Positions 27,193 to 35,526 are shown, counted from the stretch's first letter. The stretch is DNA of 37,800 nucleotides from Lachnospiraceae bacterium (GCA_016282435.1 JAEEKN010000190.1:1-37800); one strand, 5' to 3'. Numbers and translations are program-made. Notes: a model not told the origin generated them from the sequence alone.

Positions 27193-27265
27193 CAAAATAG
27201 AAGATGCGGAGCATCGTTTTGTTACCGAGGAAACGCTGCAGGCGTTTTCAAAGTGACTGTGACAT
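27191..27265 (+). repeat. AACAAAAC intergenic repeat, copy 3
   Basis: AACAAAAT (27191-27198) pairs with GTTTTGTT (27216-27223), using one T-G wobble where other copies have C-G, around GATGC-gga-GCATC. AAACGCT (27231-27237) pairs with GGCGTTT (27241-27247) around GCA. It starts on the stop codon of the rluA-like gene and ends about seven bases before the recU ribosome site, filling the entire gap. Confidence 0.8.
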
Positions 27266-27285
27266 CGGTTCAAAGGAGGAAAAGT

Positions 27286-27819
27286 ATGCCATCTTGGAAT
27301 TCCAGAGGGCTTCGAGGATCGGCCCTTGAAGAGAGCATAAATATGACAAATGATAAATACAGGGAACAAAAGCTTGCTCTCATACAGAAAATTCCGACTC
27401 CCATTACGCCTGTTGAGATGGATAAGGCTCACGGGCACATAACCCTGGCATATTTTGATAAAAAAAGTACTGTAGACTACATAGGTGTGGTACAGGGAGT
27501 TCCGGTATGCTTTGATGCGAAGGAATGCGCTTCGGATACTTTTGCACTCCAGAACATCCATGAGCATCAGGTCCTGTTTATGCGAGATTTTGAAGCGCAG
27601 GAAGGGATAGCATTTATCCTGATATATTTTACTAAACGTGATAGCTACTATTATATGCGTGATGAGGAACTCGAAAAATACTGGAAGAGGGCTGAAGACG
27701 GCGGGAGAAAAAGCTTTAGAATCGACGAACTGGATGAGGAGTACTTTTTTAAATCCAAGAATGGGTTCTATATACCGTATCTTGAGCTTTTGAACAGGGA
27801 CCTGGCTTCAAGAGACTAG
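27286..27819 (+). CDS. recU: Holliday junction resolvase RecU
   Basis: RecU cleaves Holliday junctions during recombination and chromosome segregation in Firmicutes. The 177 residues show the family start NSRGLRGSALEESIN, the KIPTPITPVEMD strand and the catalytic nuclease core STVDYIGVVQGVPVCFDAKE (Asp, Asp-x-Lys) near 65-85. The region ALQNIHEHQVLFMRDFEAQEGIAFILI is also typical. A GTG-started extension to 27253 lies inside the repeat; ATG 27286 has AAAGGAGG (27272-27279) six bases upstream. The Glu before Ala-Lys in well-studied RecU reads Asp here, still compatible with PD-(D/E)xK chemistry. Confidence 0.93.
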   Translation: MPSWNSRGLRGSALEESINMTNDKYREQKLALIQKIPTPITPVEMDKAHGHITLAYFDKKSTVDYIGVVQGVPVCFDAKECASDTFALQNIHEHQVLFMRDFEAQEGIAFILIYFTKRDSYYYMRDEELEKYWKRAEDGGRKSFRIDELDEEYFFKSKNGFYIPYLELLNRDLASRD

Positions 27820-27837
27820 ATAACGATAAAAAAACAG

Positions 27838-27866
27838 TTGACAATCTCAAAAGTATTCGTTATAAT
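27838..27866 (+). promoter_or_regulatory. Consensus sigma-A promoter of hisZ-hisG-hisD-hisB
   Basis: TTGACA (27838-27843) and TATAAT (27861-27866) are both perfect and 17 bases apart. The leader is about 75 bases with no T-box or recognisable riboswitch. AAAGGTGG (27932-27939) is the hisZ ribosome site. Confidence 0.9.
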
Positions 27867-27871
27867 ACGAA
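27856..27871. promoter_or_regulatory. Possible operator over the hisZ -10 box
   Basis: TTCGT (27856-27860) and ACGAA (27867-27871) form an inverted repeat exactly centred on the TATAAT box. A dimeric repressor bound here would block transcription. This is inference from one site. Confidence 0.35.
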
Positions 27872-27948
27872 CAATTCATTATGATACTATGATAATATGG
27901 TAGCACTTCACAGTGATAAAGCAATCTTGATAAAGGTGGTAATTATTT

Positions 27949-29049
27949 ATGAACAAAAGAGTATTCACAACCCCTGAGGGAGTCAGAGACATATATGACG
28001 GAGAATGCAGAGCAAAGATAGATATAGAAGCGAAGCTCAGAAACAAACTCCATCTTTACGGATTTGAAGATATTGAAACCCCTACATTTGAATATTTTGA
28101 GGTATTCAGCGAGGAACGCGGAACCGTAAAAGCTAGAGATATGTATAAGTTTTTTGACCGTGACGGAAATACTCTGGTACTTCGTCCCGATATGACACCT
28201 TCTATAGCCAGATGCGCGGCAAAGTATTTTAAAGAGGAGAAGAATCCTATAAGATTTTGCTACTGCGGACATACATTTATAAACAATTCCGAATATCAGG
28301 GAAAACAAAAAGAAACCACACAGCTTGGCTGTGAACTGATAAATGACTCATCTGTCATAGCCGATGCAGAGATGATAGCGGCTACCATAGACTGTTTGCT
28401 GACCGCAGGATTAAAGAACTTCAGAATGGATATTGGTGATGTCAGATTTTTCAAAGCACTTATAGCTGAAACCGGACTTGATGAAGATAAGATTAATGAT
28501 TTAAAATATTATATAGTAGACAAAAACAGCTTCGGATTAAAGGATTTCTTAAGAGAAGAAAACGTAAGTGAGGATTTAAAAACCATACTTGCAGATCTTC
28601 CTCAGCAGTTCGGAGGTGTTGAATGCCTCGAAGAGATCGGTTCCATGACCACTAATAAAGATGCATTGATGGCTATAGATCATTTAAAGAATCTGTATGA
28701 ACTGATGAAGATTTACGGATTTGAAAAGTATGTAGGATTTGATCTCGGAATGATCAGCAAATATGATTATTATACAGGTATCATATTCAATGCGGTAACC
28801 TATGATATCGGAGAACCCATAGCTTCGGGCGGAAGATATGATAATCTGGTAGGACAGTACGGTAAGGATGCCGCAGCCATAGGAATGACCATTATCACGG
28901 ATAAACTGATGCTGGCACTTTCAAGACAGGGACTGTTAAGCAAAAAATCAGAGGAAATCGAAGAGATAAGCTCTGAAGATGATGTGGTGGCAGCCATAAA
29001 AGCAGCTGTAGCTGACAGAAACCACGGAATAAGCTGCGTAGTCCATTGA
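27949..29049 (+). CDS. hisZ: ATP phosphoribosyltransferase regulatory subunit HisZ
   Basis: HisZ is a catalytically dead histidyl-tRNA synthetase paralog that activates short HisG and carries the histidine feedback site. The 366 residues keep the class II synthetase core: TPEGVRDIYDGE near the N-terminus, motif 2-like LVLRPDMTPSIARCAAKYF, and GGRYDNLVGQYGKDAAAIGMTI near 295-316. The synthetase His-A signature and the anticodon-binding domain are missing, which separates it from HisS. The ATG has AAAGGTGG nine bases upstream. hisG follows within 23 bases. Confidence 0.93.
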   Translation: MNKRVFTTPEGVRDIYDGECRAKIDIEAKLRNKLHLYGFEDIETPTFEYFEVFSEERGTVKARDMYKFFDRDGNTLVLRPDMTPSIARCAAKYFKEEKNPIRFCYCGHTFINNSEYQGKQKETTQLGCELINDSSVIADAEMIAATIDCLLTAGLKNFRMDIGDVRFFKALIAETGLDEDKINDLKYYIVDKNSFGLKDFLREENVSEDLKTILADLPQQFGGVECLEEIGSMTTNKDALMAIDHLKNLYELMKIYGFEKYVGFDLGMISKYDYYTGIIFNAVTYDIGEPIASGGRYDNLVGQYGKDAAAIGMTIITDKLMLALSRQGLLSKKSEEIEEISSEDDVVAAIKAAVADRNHGISCVVH

Positions 29050-29071
29050 AGTGAGCGGAAGAGGTGAAAAC

Positions 29072-29719
29072 ATGAGATATATTACTATAGCCCTGGCAAA
29101 GGGCAGACTTGCAAAACAGTCCATGAAAATACTTAATAAACTAGGTATCACATGTCCTGAAATGGACGATCCCGATACCAGAAAGCTGATATTTGAAGAT
29201 CCTGAGCACGGATTCAGATTCTTCCTGGCAAAAGCCAACGATGTTCCGACTTATGTAGAGTACGGAGCAGCAGATATAGGAATAGTTGGAAAAGACACAA
29301 TAGTTGAAGAAGGCAGAAGCCTTTATGAAGTTCTGGATCTGAACCTTGGGAAATGCAGGATGTGCGTAGCAGGACCTGCCAGTGCCAGAGAGAGTCTGAA
29401 TAACGGTTCGCTTATCAGGGTGGCTACAAAGTATCCGAAGATAGCCAAGGATTATTTCAACGATACAAAGCATCAGACTGTGGAAATCATAAAATTAAAC
29501 GGTTCCATAGAACTGGCACCCATTGTGGGTCTGTCGGAAGTAATAGTGGATATCGTGGAGACCGGATCCACACTGCGTGAGAACGGACTGGAAGTTCTCG
29601 AGGAAATACTTCCTCTGTCTGCTAGAGTAGTGGTAAACAAGGTCAGCATGAAGATGGAACAGGAACGTATCACGAAGCTTATAAACGATATGAGAAATAT
29701 AGTTACGGCAGAAGCCTGA
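29072..29719 (+). CDS. hisG: ATP phosphoribosyltransferase, short form HisG
   Basis: HisG joins ATP and PRPP in the first committed step of histidine synthesis. At 215 residues it lacks the C-terminal ACT-like regulatory domain of long HisG, which explains the preceding hisZ. Conserved parts include ITIALAKGRLAKQSMK at the start, EYGAADIGIVGKDTI, RVATKYP and the PRPP-binding loop DIVETGSTLRENGL near 175-188. A GTG at 29051 is in frame, but ATG 29072 with GAGGTG (29061-29066) five bases away is the normal start. Confidence 0.95.
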   Translation: MRYITIALAKGRLAKQSMKILNKLGITCPEMDDPDTRKLIFEDPEHGFRFFLAKANDVPTYVEYGAADIGIVGKDTIVEEGRSLYEVLDLNLGKCRMCVAGPASARESLNNGSLIRVATKYPKIAKDYFNDTKHQTVEIIKLNGSIELAPIVGLSEVIVDIVETGSTLRENGLEVLEEILPLSARVVVNKVSMKMEQERITKLINDMRNIVTAEA

Positions 29720-29746
29720 ATCAAATACGAAAAGGAGAGACCGGAT

Positions 29747-31033
29747 ATGAAAATAGTAAAATTAGATGAAAATTCAAAAAAGGATTTGCTGGTAAAACTC
29801 TTAAAGAGAAGCCCTTCACAGTATACCGAGTATGAGAACAGGGTATCTGAGATCATCGAAAATATCAGGGCAGGAAAAGACAGGGCGTTATTTGACTATA
29901 CCAAGCAGTTTGATAAATGTGATATCAATGAGAAGAATGTTGAAGTAACAGAAGAAGAATTTAAGGAAGCATATGAGACTATAGATGCCGAGTTACTTGA
30001 AACTATCAGAAAATCGGCTGCAAATATCAAGGCATTCCACGAGAAGCAGAAACAGAGAAGCTGGTTCACCACAGAAGACGGAATATTCCTCGGTCAGAAG
30101 ATCACCGCAGTAGAAAAAGTGGGAGTTTATGTTCCGGGCGGAAGAGCAGCTCTCGCTTCATCAGTACTTATGAACATTATCCCTGCAAAAGTGGCAGGCG
30201 TTGACAGTATAAATATGTGTACGCCTCCTTCTGCTTCGGGTACTGTAAACAACGCTATACTCGTAGCAGCCAGGGAAGCAGGAGCCGACAGGGTATTTAA
30301 GGCAGGCGGAGCACAGGCTATAGCTGCCATGGCTTTCGGAACAGAGTCCGTACCGAAGGTGGACAAGATCGTAGGACCCGGAAATATATATGTGGCACTG
30401 GCAAAGAAGAGAGTATACGGAAATGTAGGAATAGACTCCATCGCAGGTCCCAGCGAAATCCTGGTTCTTGCTGATGAAACGGCAAATCCCCGCTATGTAG
30501 CGGCAGATCTGCTCAGCCAGGCAGAGCATGATGAACTGGCATCTGCTATACTTATAACCACCAGTCAGGAACTGGCAGAAAAGGTATCGGATGAAGTAAA
30601 GGCATTTACAGAAAAGCTTTCCAGAAAAGCTATAATAGAAAAATCACTTGAGAACTATGGTTATATCCTGGTAGCCGACAATATGGAAGAAGCATGCGAT
30701 GCTGTTAACGAGATAGCATCGGAGCACCTGGAGATATTGACAGACAAGCCTTTTGAGACACTCTCGAAGATCAGAAATGCCGGAGCTATATTCCTCGGAC
30801 AGTATTCAAGTGAGCCTCTGGGTGATTATTTCGCAGGACCGAACCACATACTTCCTACGAATGGGACAGCCAGATTCTTCTCACCTCTGTCTGTAGATGA
30901 CTTCATAAAGAAGTCGAGTGTCATCTGCTATTCGAGAGAAGCACTTGAACCCGTTCACAAGGATATCGAAAGATTCGCGCTTGCAGAGGGACTTACCGCA
31001 CATGCAAATTCTGTAGCTGTAAGATTTGAATAA
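29747..31033 (+). CDS. hisD: Histidinol dehydrogenase
   Basis: HisD oxidises L-histidinol to histidine in two NAD-dependent steps. The length of 428 residues is typical. Motifs include KVGVYVPGGRAALASSVLM, the NAD-binding GGAQAIAAMAFGTE, VDKIVGPGN, AGPSEILVLAD and DLLSQAEHDELASAIL. The zinc and catalytic regions are ASEHLEI and DYFAGPNHILPT. AAAGGAGAG lies upstream of the ATG. The stop TAA touches an ATG belonging to an N-terminal extension of hisB, but hisB itself starts later. Last-step enzyme of the pathway, in the same operon as the first-step enzyme. Confidence 0.96.
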   Translation: MKIVKLDENSKKDLLVKLLKRSPSQYTEYENRVSEIIENIRAGKDRALFDYTKQFDKCDINEKNVEVTEEEFKEAYETIDAELLETIRKSAANIKAFHEKQKQRSWFTTEDGIFLGQKITAVEKVGVYVPGGRAALASSVLMNIIPAKVAGVDSINMCTPPSASGTVNNAILVAAREAGADRVFKAGGAQAIAAMAFGTESVPKVDKIVGPGNIYVALAKKRVYGNVGIDSIAGPSEILVLADETANPRYVAADLLSQAEHDELASAILITTSQELAEKVSDEVKAFTEKLSRKAIIEKSLENYGYILVADNMEEACDAVNEIASEHLEILTDKPFETLSKIRNAGAIFLGQYSSEPLGDYFAGPNHILPTNGTARFFSPLSVDDFIKKSSVICYSREALEPVHKDIERFALAEGLTAHANSVAVRFE

Positions 31034-31062
31034 TGAATTTAATATGGGGAGAAGGAATTCAT

Positions 31063-31647
31063 ATGAGAACAGCTGAAGTCAGCAGAAAAACAAAAGAAAC
31101 GGACATATATATAAAACTTAACCTTGACGGAACAGGTAAATCGGATATAGATACCGGTATCGGCTTTTTCGACCATATGCTCATCAGTTTTGCAAAGCAC
31201 AGCTTTATAGATCTGGAGGTAAAGGTAAAGGGAGACCTTCAGGTGGATGGGCATCACAGTGTAGAGGACACGGGTATCGTTCTGGGAGAAGCGCTGAAGC
31301 AGGCACTGGGAGATAAAGCCGGCATAAAGAGATATGGAAGCAGCATACTTCCAATGGATGAGACACTGGTGATGGCTGCTGTGGATTTCTGCGGAAGACC
31401 TTATCTCAACTACAACCTGACATTTACTATGCCCAGGATAGGAGAATTGGACAGCGAGCTCATCAGGGAATTCTTCTATGCAGTATCGTATTCGGCTGCT
31501 ATGAATCTGCACATAAAGCAGCTGGACGGAACAAACTGCCATCATATAGCTGAAGCAGCATTTAAGGCATTCGCAAAAGCTGTGGATGAAGCGAAAACAG
31601 TGGACCCCAGAGTAACGGGCACATTATCCACCAAGGGAAGTCTGTAA
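31063..31647 (+). CDS. hisB: Imidazoleglycerol-phosphate dehydratase
   Basis: This enzyme dehydrates imidazole glycerol phosphate to imidazole acetol phosphate in step 6. The 194 residues match the monofunctional form; there is no fused histidinol-phosphatase domain. The metal-binding motifs are GIGFFDHML, VDGHHSVEDTGI and DGTNCHHIAEAAFKA. ATG 31033 overlaps the hisD stop, but ATG 31063 has GGAGAAGGA (31048-31056) at normal distance and begins at the family-typical MRTAEVSRKT. It ends this cluster and converges on tmcAL. Confidence 0.95.
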   Translation: MRTAEVSRKTKETDIYIKLNLDGTGKSDIDTGIGFFDHMLISFAKHSFIDLEVKVKGDLQVDGHHSVEDTGIVLGEALKQALGDKAGIKRYGSSILPMDETLVMAAVDFCGRPYLNYNLTFTMPRIGELDSELIREFFYAVSYSAAMNLHIKQLDGTNCHHIAEAAFKAFAKAVDEAKTVDPRVTGTLSTKGSL

Positions 31648-31660
31648 AAAATCAACAATC

Positions 31661-32983
31661 CTAGTCAAATATAACAGGACCGGTTTTAAGTTCTTCTGTG
31701 AAACCGGTCTTGAATTTATTTGAGCAGATCTGTTCGTAAAGGCCTGCCGCATATATATCAAGCTTATACGCCGGATTATCCAAAGGTCCGGCGGAGGGCT
31801 TGGTGATGATATTGATGTCATCGGAGTATCTGAGGTTACGCAGGAACTCTGAACATGATTTTTTAAAGCCGAGAACTCTCAGATAAGGTTTGTATGATAT
31901 ATTATTATCCGTGTCGTTTTCGGTTACGGAGCGGTACGGACGGATATCATAAAAATGTGTTTGGGCGGCAGCGGTATAAAAAGGAGAAAGCAGTATCCTA
32001 AAGAGAGCACGGCTTATTCCTGTATATGTAAAACATTTTGATTTTAGGTTCATGATGAGATCCGATATTAATATCTTTTTACCTCTAAAGTTTGTAAGCT
32101 TATGGATCACGTCGGGATTTATATCAGGGATGGAGAACAGTTCTTCGTCTGACATGGTATTTAAACGCATATACAGTACGGAACTAAAATCATCCTCGGT
32201 TATGGGGAGGGATTTACCGTAGTTATCTTTGATAATATCGTAAGAAACCAAGGGTAAAGCTCCGGATAAACCTTCGGATAAAATCGCCGGGTCACTTTTA
32301 GTGATGGCGTTTGAATACAGATGGTTTCGAACAGCTGTAGCCGATGAATATTCGGAGATTTCGGTGTCAAAATGATCTGACCCCATTCTTTTTATGGCAA
32401 CGGGTTTAATGCTATGGCAGGGGTTCCCCGCAGATTCGCATGATAAACGGTATTTATTTATGGCTCTGATGTATTCCAAGCCCAGAAGATTGTTGGGAGA
32501 ATACAGAAGAGGCTGAAGGTTGCCGAGAGAATCGCTTAAGACTTTTGAAAATGCTGAGGGATAGGATTCTCCGCTTTTGATATGTTCAGATAATTTTTCC
32601 TTAAAGCTATCTGTTCCGGTCTCGTCGGATATGATATCAGCACATTTTATCAGGGAATCGGTATCACCGCTTTCACTTCCGAAGCACAGATAATCTATGA
32701 GCCCTGTAGATGAGAGAAGATTTACTGCACCCGTTGCAAATGCTTCGGCACTTCCGAGACTGTAAAGACAGGGAAGTTCGAAGACGATATCTGCTCCGCA
32801 CTTTAATGCCATCTCGGCGCGGAGGTATTTATTGCATACTGCGGGAGCACCGCGCTGAACGAAATCACCGCTCATGATGACTACACAGCAGTCGGCACCT
32901 GTTTTAGAACGAGCCTGTTCTATCAGGTACTTGTGGCCGTTATGGAAGGGATTAAATTCTGCTATGATTCCTAAAGTTTTCAT
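31661..32983 (-). CDS. tmcAL: tRNA(Met) cytidine acetate ligase TmcAL
   Basis: TmcAL (YlbM) uses ATP and acetate to make N4-acetylcytidine at the wobble base of elongator tRNA-Met. The 440 residues start with the nucleotidyltransferase signature GIIAEFNPFHNGHKYLIEQA (5-24, with HxGH), then VVIMSGDFVQRGAPAVCNKY and ALKCGADIVFELP, all characteristic. The C-terminal helical domain is less conserved. A longer frame to 33037 exists; the ATG at 32983 has AGGAG seven bases before it on the minus strand and gives the normal N-terminus. It separates two histidine clusters and has its own promoter. Confidence 0.93.
   Translation of the reverse strand: MKTLGIIAEFNPFHNGHKYLIEQARSKTGADCCVVIMSGDFVQRGAPAVCNKYLRAEMALKCGADIVFELPCLYSLGSAEAFATGAVNLLSSTGLIDYLCFGSESGDTDSLIKCADIISDETGTDSFKEKLSEHIKSGESYPSAFSKVLSDSLGNLQPLLYSPNNLLGLEYIRAINKYRLSCESAGNPCHSIKPVAIKRMGSDHFDTEISEYSSATAVRNHLYSNAITKSDPAILSEGLSGALPLVSYDIIKDNYGKSLPITEDDFSSVLYMRLNTMSDEELFSIPDINPDVIHKLTNFRGKKILISDLIMNLKSKCFTYTGISRALFRILLSPFYTAAAQTHFYDIRPYRSVTENDTDNNISYKPYLRVLGFKKSCSEFLRNLRYSDDINIITKPSAGPLDNPAYKLDIYAAGLYEQICSNKFKTGFTEELKTGPVIFD
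31676..31711 (+). terminator. Possible terminator of hisZ-hisG-hisD-hisB inside the tmcAL 3' end
   Basis: GACCGGTTT (31678-31686) pairs perfectly with AAACCGGTC (31701-31709), extended by one wobble and one A-T pair, around a 14-base loop. TTGAATTTATTT follows. It is within the last codons of the opposite gene, about 30 bases after hisB. The T-run is interrupted, so efficiency is uncertain. Confidence 0.5.
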
Positions 32984-33047
32984 GAGTGGCTCCTGATGCT
33001 TTGATAATTTTATGATCATGCAAATGATACTCTGCATCTTCAGTTTT

Positions 33048-33077
33048 ATTATATCATAAAAATGAAATTGTATACAA
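33048..33077 (-). promoter_or_regulatory. Promoter of tmcAL
   Basis: On the minus strand TTGTAT (33072-33077) and a perfect TATAAT (33048-33053) are 18 bases apart, 65 bases before the start codon. It diverges from the hisA promoter, with only 16 bases between the two -35 boxes. Confidence 0.65.
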
Positions 33078-33093
33078 GCTGTAAAAAATTTTC

Positions 33094-33122
33094 TTGTTAT
33101 TCAGATATTTATATGCTATTAT
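33094..33122 (+). promoter_or_regulatory. Extended -10 promoter of hisA-hisIE-lar
   Basis: TTGTTA (33094-33099) and TATTAT (33117-33122) are 17 bases apart, and TGC directly precedes the -10, giving the extended -10 form. The leader is about 47 bases. Confidence 0.7.
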
Positions 33123-33175
33123 GTTATTAAGAATAGAGGAAAAAAGAAGAAAAGACAGAGAGAAAGAGGTACGAA

Positions 33176-33904
33176 ATGAGAATATATCCCGCTATAGATA
33201 TCAGAGGTGGTAAATGCGTGAGACTCCGCCAGGGAGTATATGCAGATATGACTGTTTATAACGACGATCCCGTAAAAGTGGCATTGGGATTCAGGGAGGC
33301 AGGAGCCGAGTATATACATGTCGTAGATCTGGACGGAGCACTGGAAGGATACAGTGTAAACGCCGAGGTGATATCGAAGATAGCAAAAGAGACGGGACTT
33401 CCCGTACAGACGGGCGGCGGAATCAGAAGTCTGCAGAATATTGAGACCAAGATAAATGCAGGCGTAGCCAGAGTCATCATAGGAACCAAAGCTGTAAAAG
33501 AACCTGAGTTTATGAAAGAAGCTATAGAAACTTTTGGAGTCGACAGGATAGTGGCGGGCCTTGACGGAAGAAACGGAAAGGCAGCCGTATCAGGCTGGGA
33601 AAAGGAAAGCGAACAGGATATCATAGACCTGGCATTGCAGTTTAAAGGATACGGATTAAAGACTGTGGTATATACCGATATTTCGAGAGACGGAATGCTG
33701 ACAGGACCTGACTATAACTATACATCAAGACTGGTAAAAGAGACAGGACTTGATATCATAGCATCGGGTGGAGTGAGCTCTGAAGAAGATATAGACAGGA
33801 TCTCCGAATACGGTGTGGAAGGCGTCATTACCGGAAAGGCTATATACGAGGGCAAGATAAATCTTGCAAGAGTGTTAGAAAAGTACAGCTCAATCCGGAG
33901 ATGA
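33176..33904 (+). CDS. hisA: ProFAR isomerase HisA
   Basis: HisA performs the Amadori rearrangement of ProFAR to PRFAR in step 4. The 242-residue TIM barrel has catalytic Asp8 (YPAIDIRGGKCVRL) and Asp130 (AGLDGRNG), with phosphate loops QTGGGIRS (78-85) and ASGGVSS in the second half. DLDGA follows strand 2. AGAGG precedes the ATG at normal distance. It leads the third histidine cluster; hisIE begins 96 bases later without an evident terminator between. Confidence 0.96.
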   Translation: MRIYPAIDIRGGKCVRLRQGVYADMTVYNDDPVKVALGFREAGAEYIHVVDLDGALEGYSVNAEVISKIAKETGLPVQTGGGIRSLQNIETKINAGVARVIIGTKAVKEPEFMKEAIETFGVDRIVAGLDGRNGKAAVSGWEKESEQDIIDLALQFKGYGLKTVVYTDISRDGMLTGPDYNYTSRLVKETGLDIIASGGVSSEEDIDRISEYGVEGVITGKAIYEGKINLARVLEKYSSIRR

Positions 33905-34000
33905 AAAGAGGAAGGTGGCTACAAATCAAACGGTAGATGTGTACATAGTTTGGTAAATAAGAATATTGAGTGAAGAAATAATAGGAAAATGGAGTATGAC

Positions 34001-35314
34001 ATGAAAAAAATAATTACCTACATTAATTGTGAAAACGAAACGATGGAGAATGTCGTAAAGACCAGCCGGGAGTACGAGAACAACGGTGCGGATGAACTCT
34101 TTATATACAGTGCGGCTGAGTCTGAAGCAGAGATAGAGAGCCTGCTTGCTACGGTAAAAGAAGTAGTAAGACGTGTTGACATACCCGTCATGATAGGGAC
34201 CAGGGCAAAAAGATTTGAGGATATCAAAAAAGCATTTTATACAGGTGCAAAAAATGTAGTGCTTAGATATAAAGATATCCAGGGAAACGACCTGATAAAG
34301 CAGGGAGCTGAAAGATTCGGAAAAGACAGTATAATAATAGCTGTCAATATGGATCCCGAAACCACGACGGATGAATTATCGGATAAAGAAATATTTGATT
34401 CGGAATATTACGGCGGAGTATTATTTAAGCATGTAGTAATCTCGGAGAAACTAAAGAAAACAATACAGGATATGAAGGTTCCGGTCATAATAAGAGACAG
34501 CCTGGTAAGGAATGATATAAATTCTCTGATAAGTATCGACGGGGTAGAGGGAGTAGCTACCAACTTCTATGCATCTAAAGCACTTCCTTCCGATACACCT
34601 TTTATAGACGGACCCAGCACTCAGGCCGGTAACGGGATCATGAAGGTAAAGAGGAACCTCAAAGAAGAAGGCATCGATGTAAATACATTTGACAGCAAGC
34701 TTAAGTTCAGCGACCTTAAGAAAAACAGCGACGGTATGGTTCCTGTAGTAGTACAGGATTACAGGAATAATGAAGTTCTGATGCTCGCTTACATGAATGA
34801 GGAGGCATTTAACAGAACTATAGAAACAGGACTTATGACCTATTTCTCCAGATCCAGACAGGAACTCTGGATAAAGGGAGAGACCTCAGGACATTATCAG
34901 TATGTGAAGGAACTTATAGCTGACTGTGATAATGACACACTTCTCGCAAAAATAGATCAGATAGGGGCAGCGTGCCATACAGGAAACCGTTCATGTTTCT
35001 TTAATGAGATGTTAAAGCATGAATACGAAGAGAAAAATGCATATGCGGTACTGAAGAACCTGTATGATGTGATAGTGGACAGAAAACTTCATCCAAAGGA
35101 AGGATCATATACGAATTATCTTTTTGATAAAGGAATCGACAAGATCTTAAAGAAATGCGGTGAGGAAGCTACCGAGATAGTTATAGCTGCCAAGAATCCG
35201 AATGCCGAGGAGCTGAAATATGAGATAGCCGATTTCCTGTATCATGTATCTGTGCTCATGGTTGAGTGCAATGTGGACTGGGAAGACATAGTGGAGGAAC
35301 TTGCTAACCGCTGA
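34001..35314 (+). CDS. hisIE: HisIE (PR-AMP cyclohydrolase/PR-ATP diphosphatase) with an N-terminal degenerate HisF-like barrel
   Basis: The C-terminal two thirds catalyse steps 2 and 3. HisI (about 240-340) has the metal-binding [21 protein letters not shown] and SCFF cysteines. HisE (about 350-437) has [14 protein letters not shown] and [13 protein letters not shown]. The first ~205 residues are not part of either. They align with His[12 protein letters not shown] parallels [11 protein letters not shown], and [15 protein letters not shown] parallels [15 protein letters not shown]. Both catalytic aspartates correspond to Asn (Asn9 for Asp11, Asn116 for Asp130) and the glycine phosphate loops are lost. 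It is probably a non-catalytic barrel. ATG 34001 has GGAG six bases upstream; ATG 33989 has no proper site. Confidence 0.92.
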   Translation: MKKIITYINCENETMENVVKTSREYENNGADELFIYSAAESEAEIESLLATVKEVVRRVDIPVMIGTRAKRFEDIKKAFYTGAKNVVLRYKDIQGNDLIKQGAERFGKDSIIIAVNMDPETTTDELSDKEIFDSEYYGGVLFKHVVISEKLKKTIQDMKVPVIIRDSLVRNDINSLISIDGVEGVATNFYASKALPSDTPFIDGPSTQAGNGIMKVKRNLKEEGIDVNTFDSKLKFSDLKKNSDGMVPVVVQDYRNNEVLMLAYMNEEAFNRTIETGLMTYFSRSRQELWIKGETSGHYQYVKELIADCDNDTLLAKIDQIGAACHTGNRSCFFNEMLKHEYEEKNAYAVLKNLYDVIVDRKLHPKEGSYTNYLFDKGIDKILKKCGEEATEIVIAAKNPNAEELKYEIADFLYHVSVLMVECNVDWEDIVEELANR

Positions 35315-35336
35315 TAGGGAAGAAAGGAGGCTCTTT

Positions 35337-35519
35337 ATGGAGAACGGACTTAAACCCTGCCCGTTTTGCGGGTCAAAAGACATCAGAGTGATCGACAGGA
35401 TCAATGTATCGGACGGATATCACAATTTTTATCACATCAAATGTAAAGGATGCGGTGCATCTACGGATGAATGCAAATCCATGTTTGATGCGAATGTTGC
35501 ATGGAACAGAAGAGTATGA
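35337..35519 (+). CDS. Lar-like zinc-ribbon small protein
   Basis: The 60 residues have two Cys pairs, CPFCG (residues 8-12) and CKGCG (about 34-38), and end in FDANVAWNRRV. This matches the Lar restriction-alleviation family, which is mostly phage-borne, but many chromosomal copies exist whose role is unknown. The ATG has a strong AAAGGAGG (35323-35330) six bases upstream; the longer frame to 35301 overlaps hisIE without its own site. It begins 22 bases after hisIE and precedes the terminator, so it belongs to the hisA-hisIE transcript. No other phage genes are nearby. Confidence 0.8.
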   Translation: MENGLKPCPFCGSKDIRVIDRINVSDGYHNFYHIKCKGCGASTDECKSMFDANVAWNRRV

Positions 35520-35526
35520 TATTAAA

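Noticed and set aside
27867-27948. T-box or riboswitch in the hisZ leader
   Set aside because: The leader is only about 75 bases and lacks T-box sequence, a terminator hairpin and any riboswitch core that I recognise.
33038-33175. A small gene between tmcAL and hisA
   Set aside because: The interval is filled by two divergent promoters and contains no frame with a ribosome site.
35337-35519. Lar-like gene as evidence of a prophage
   Set aside because: No integrase, capsid or other phage gene is near, and it sits within the his transcript; chromosomal copies of such zinc ribbons are common.
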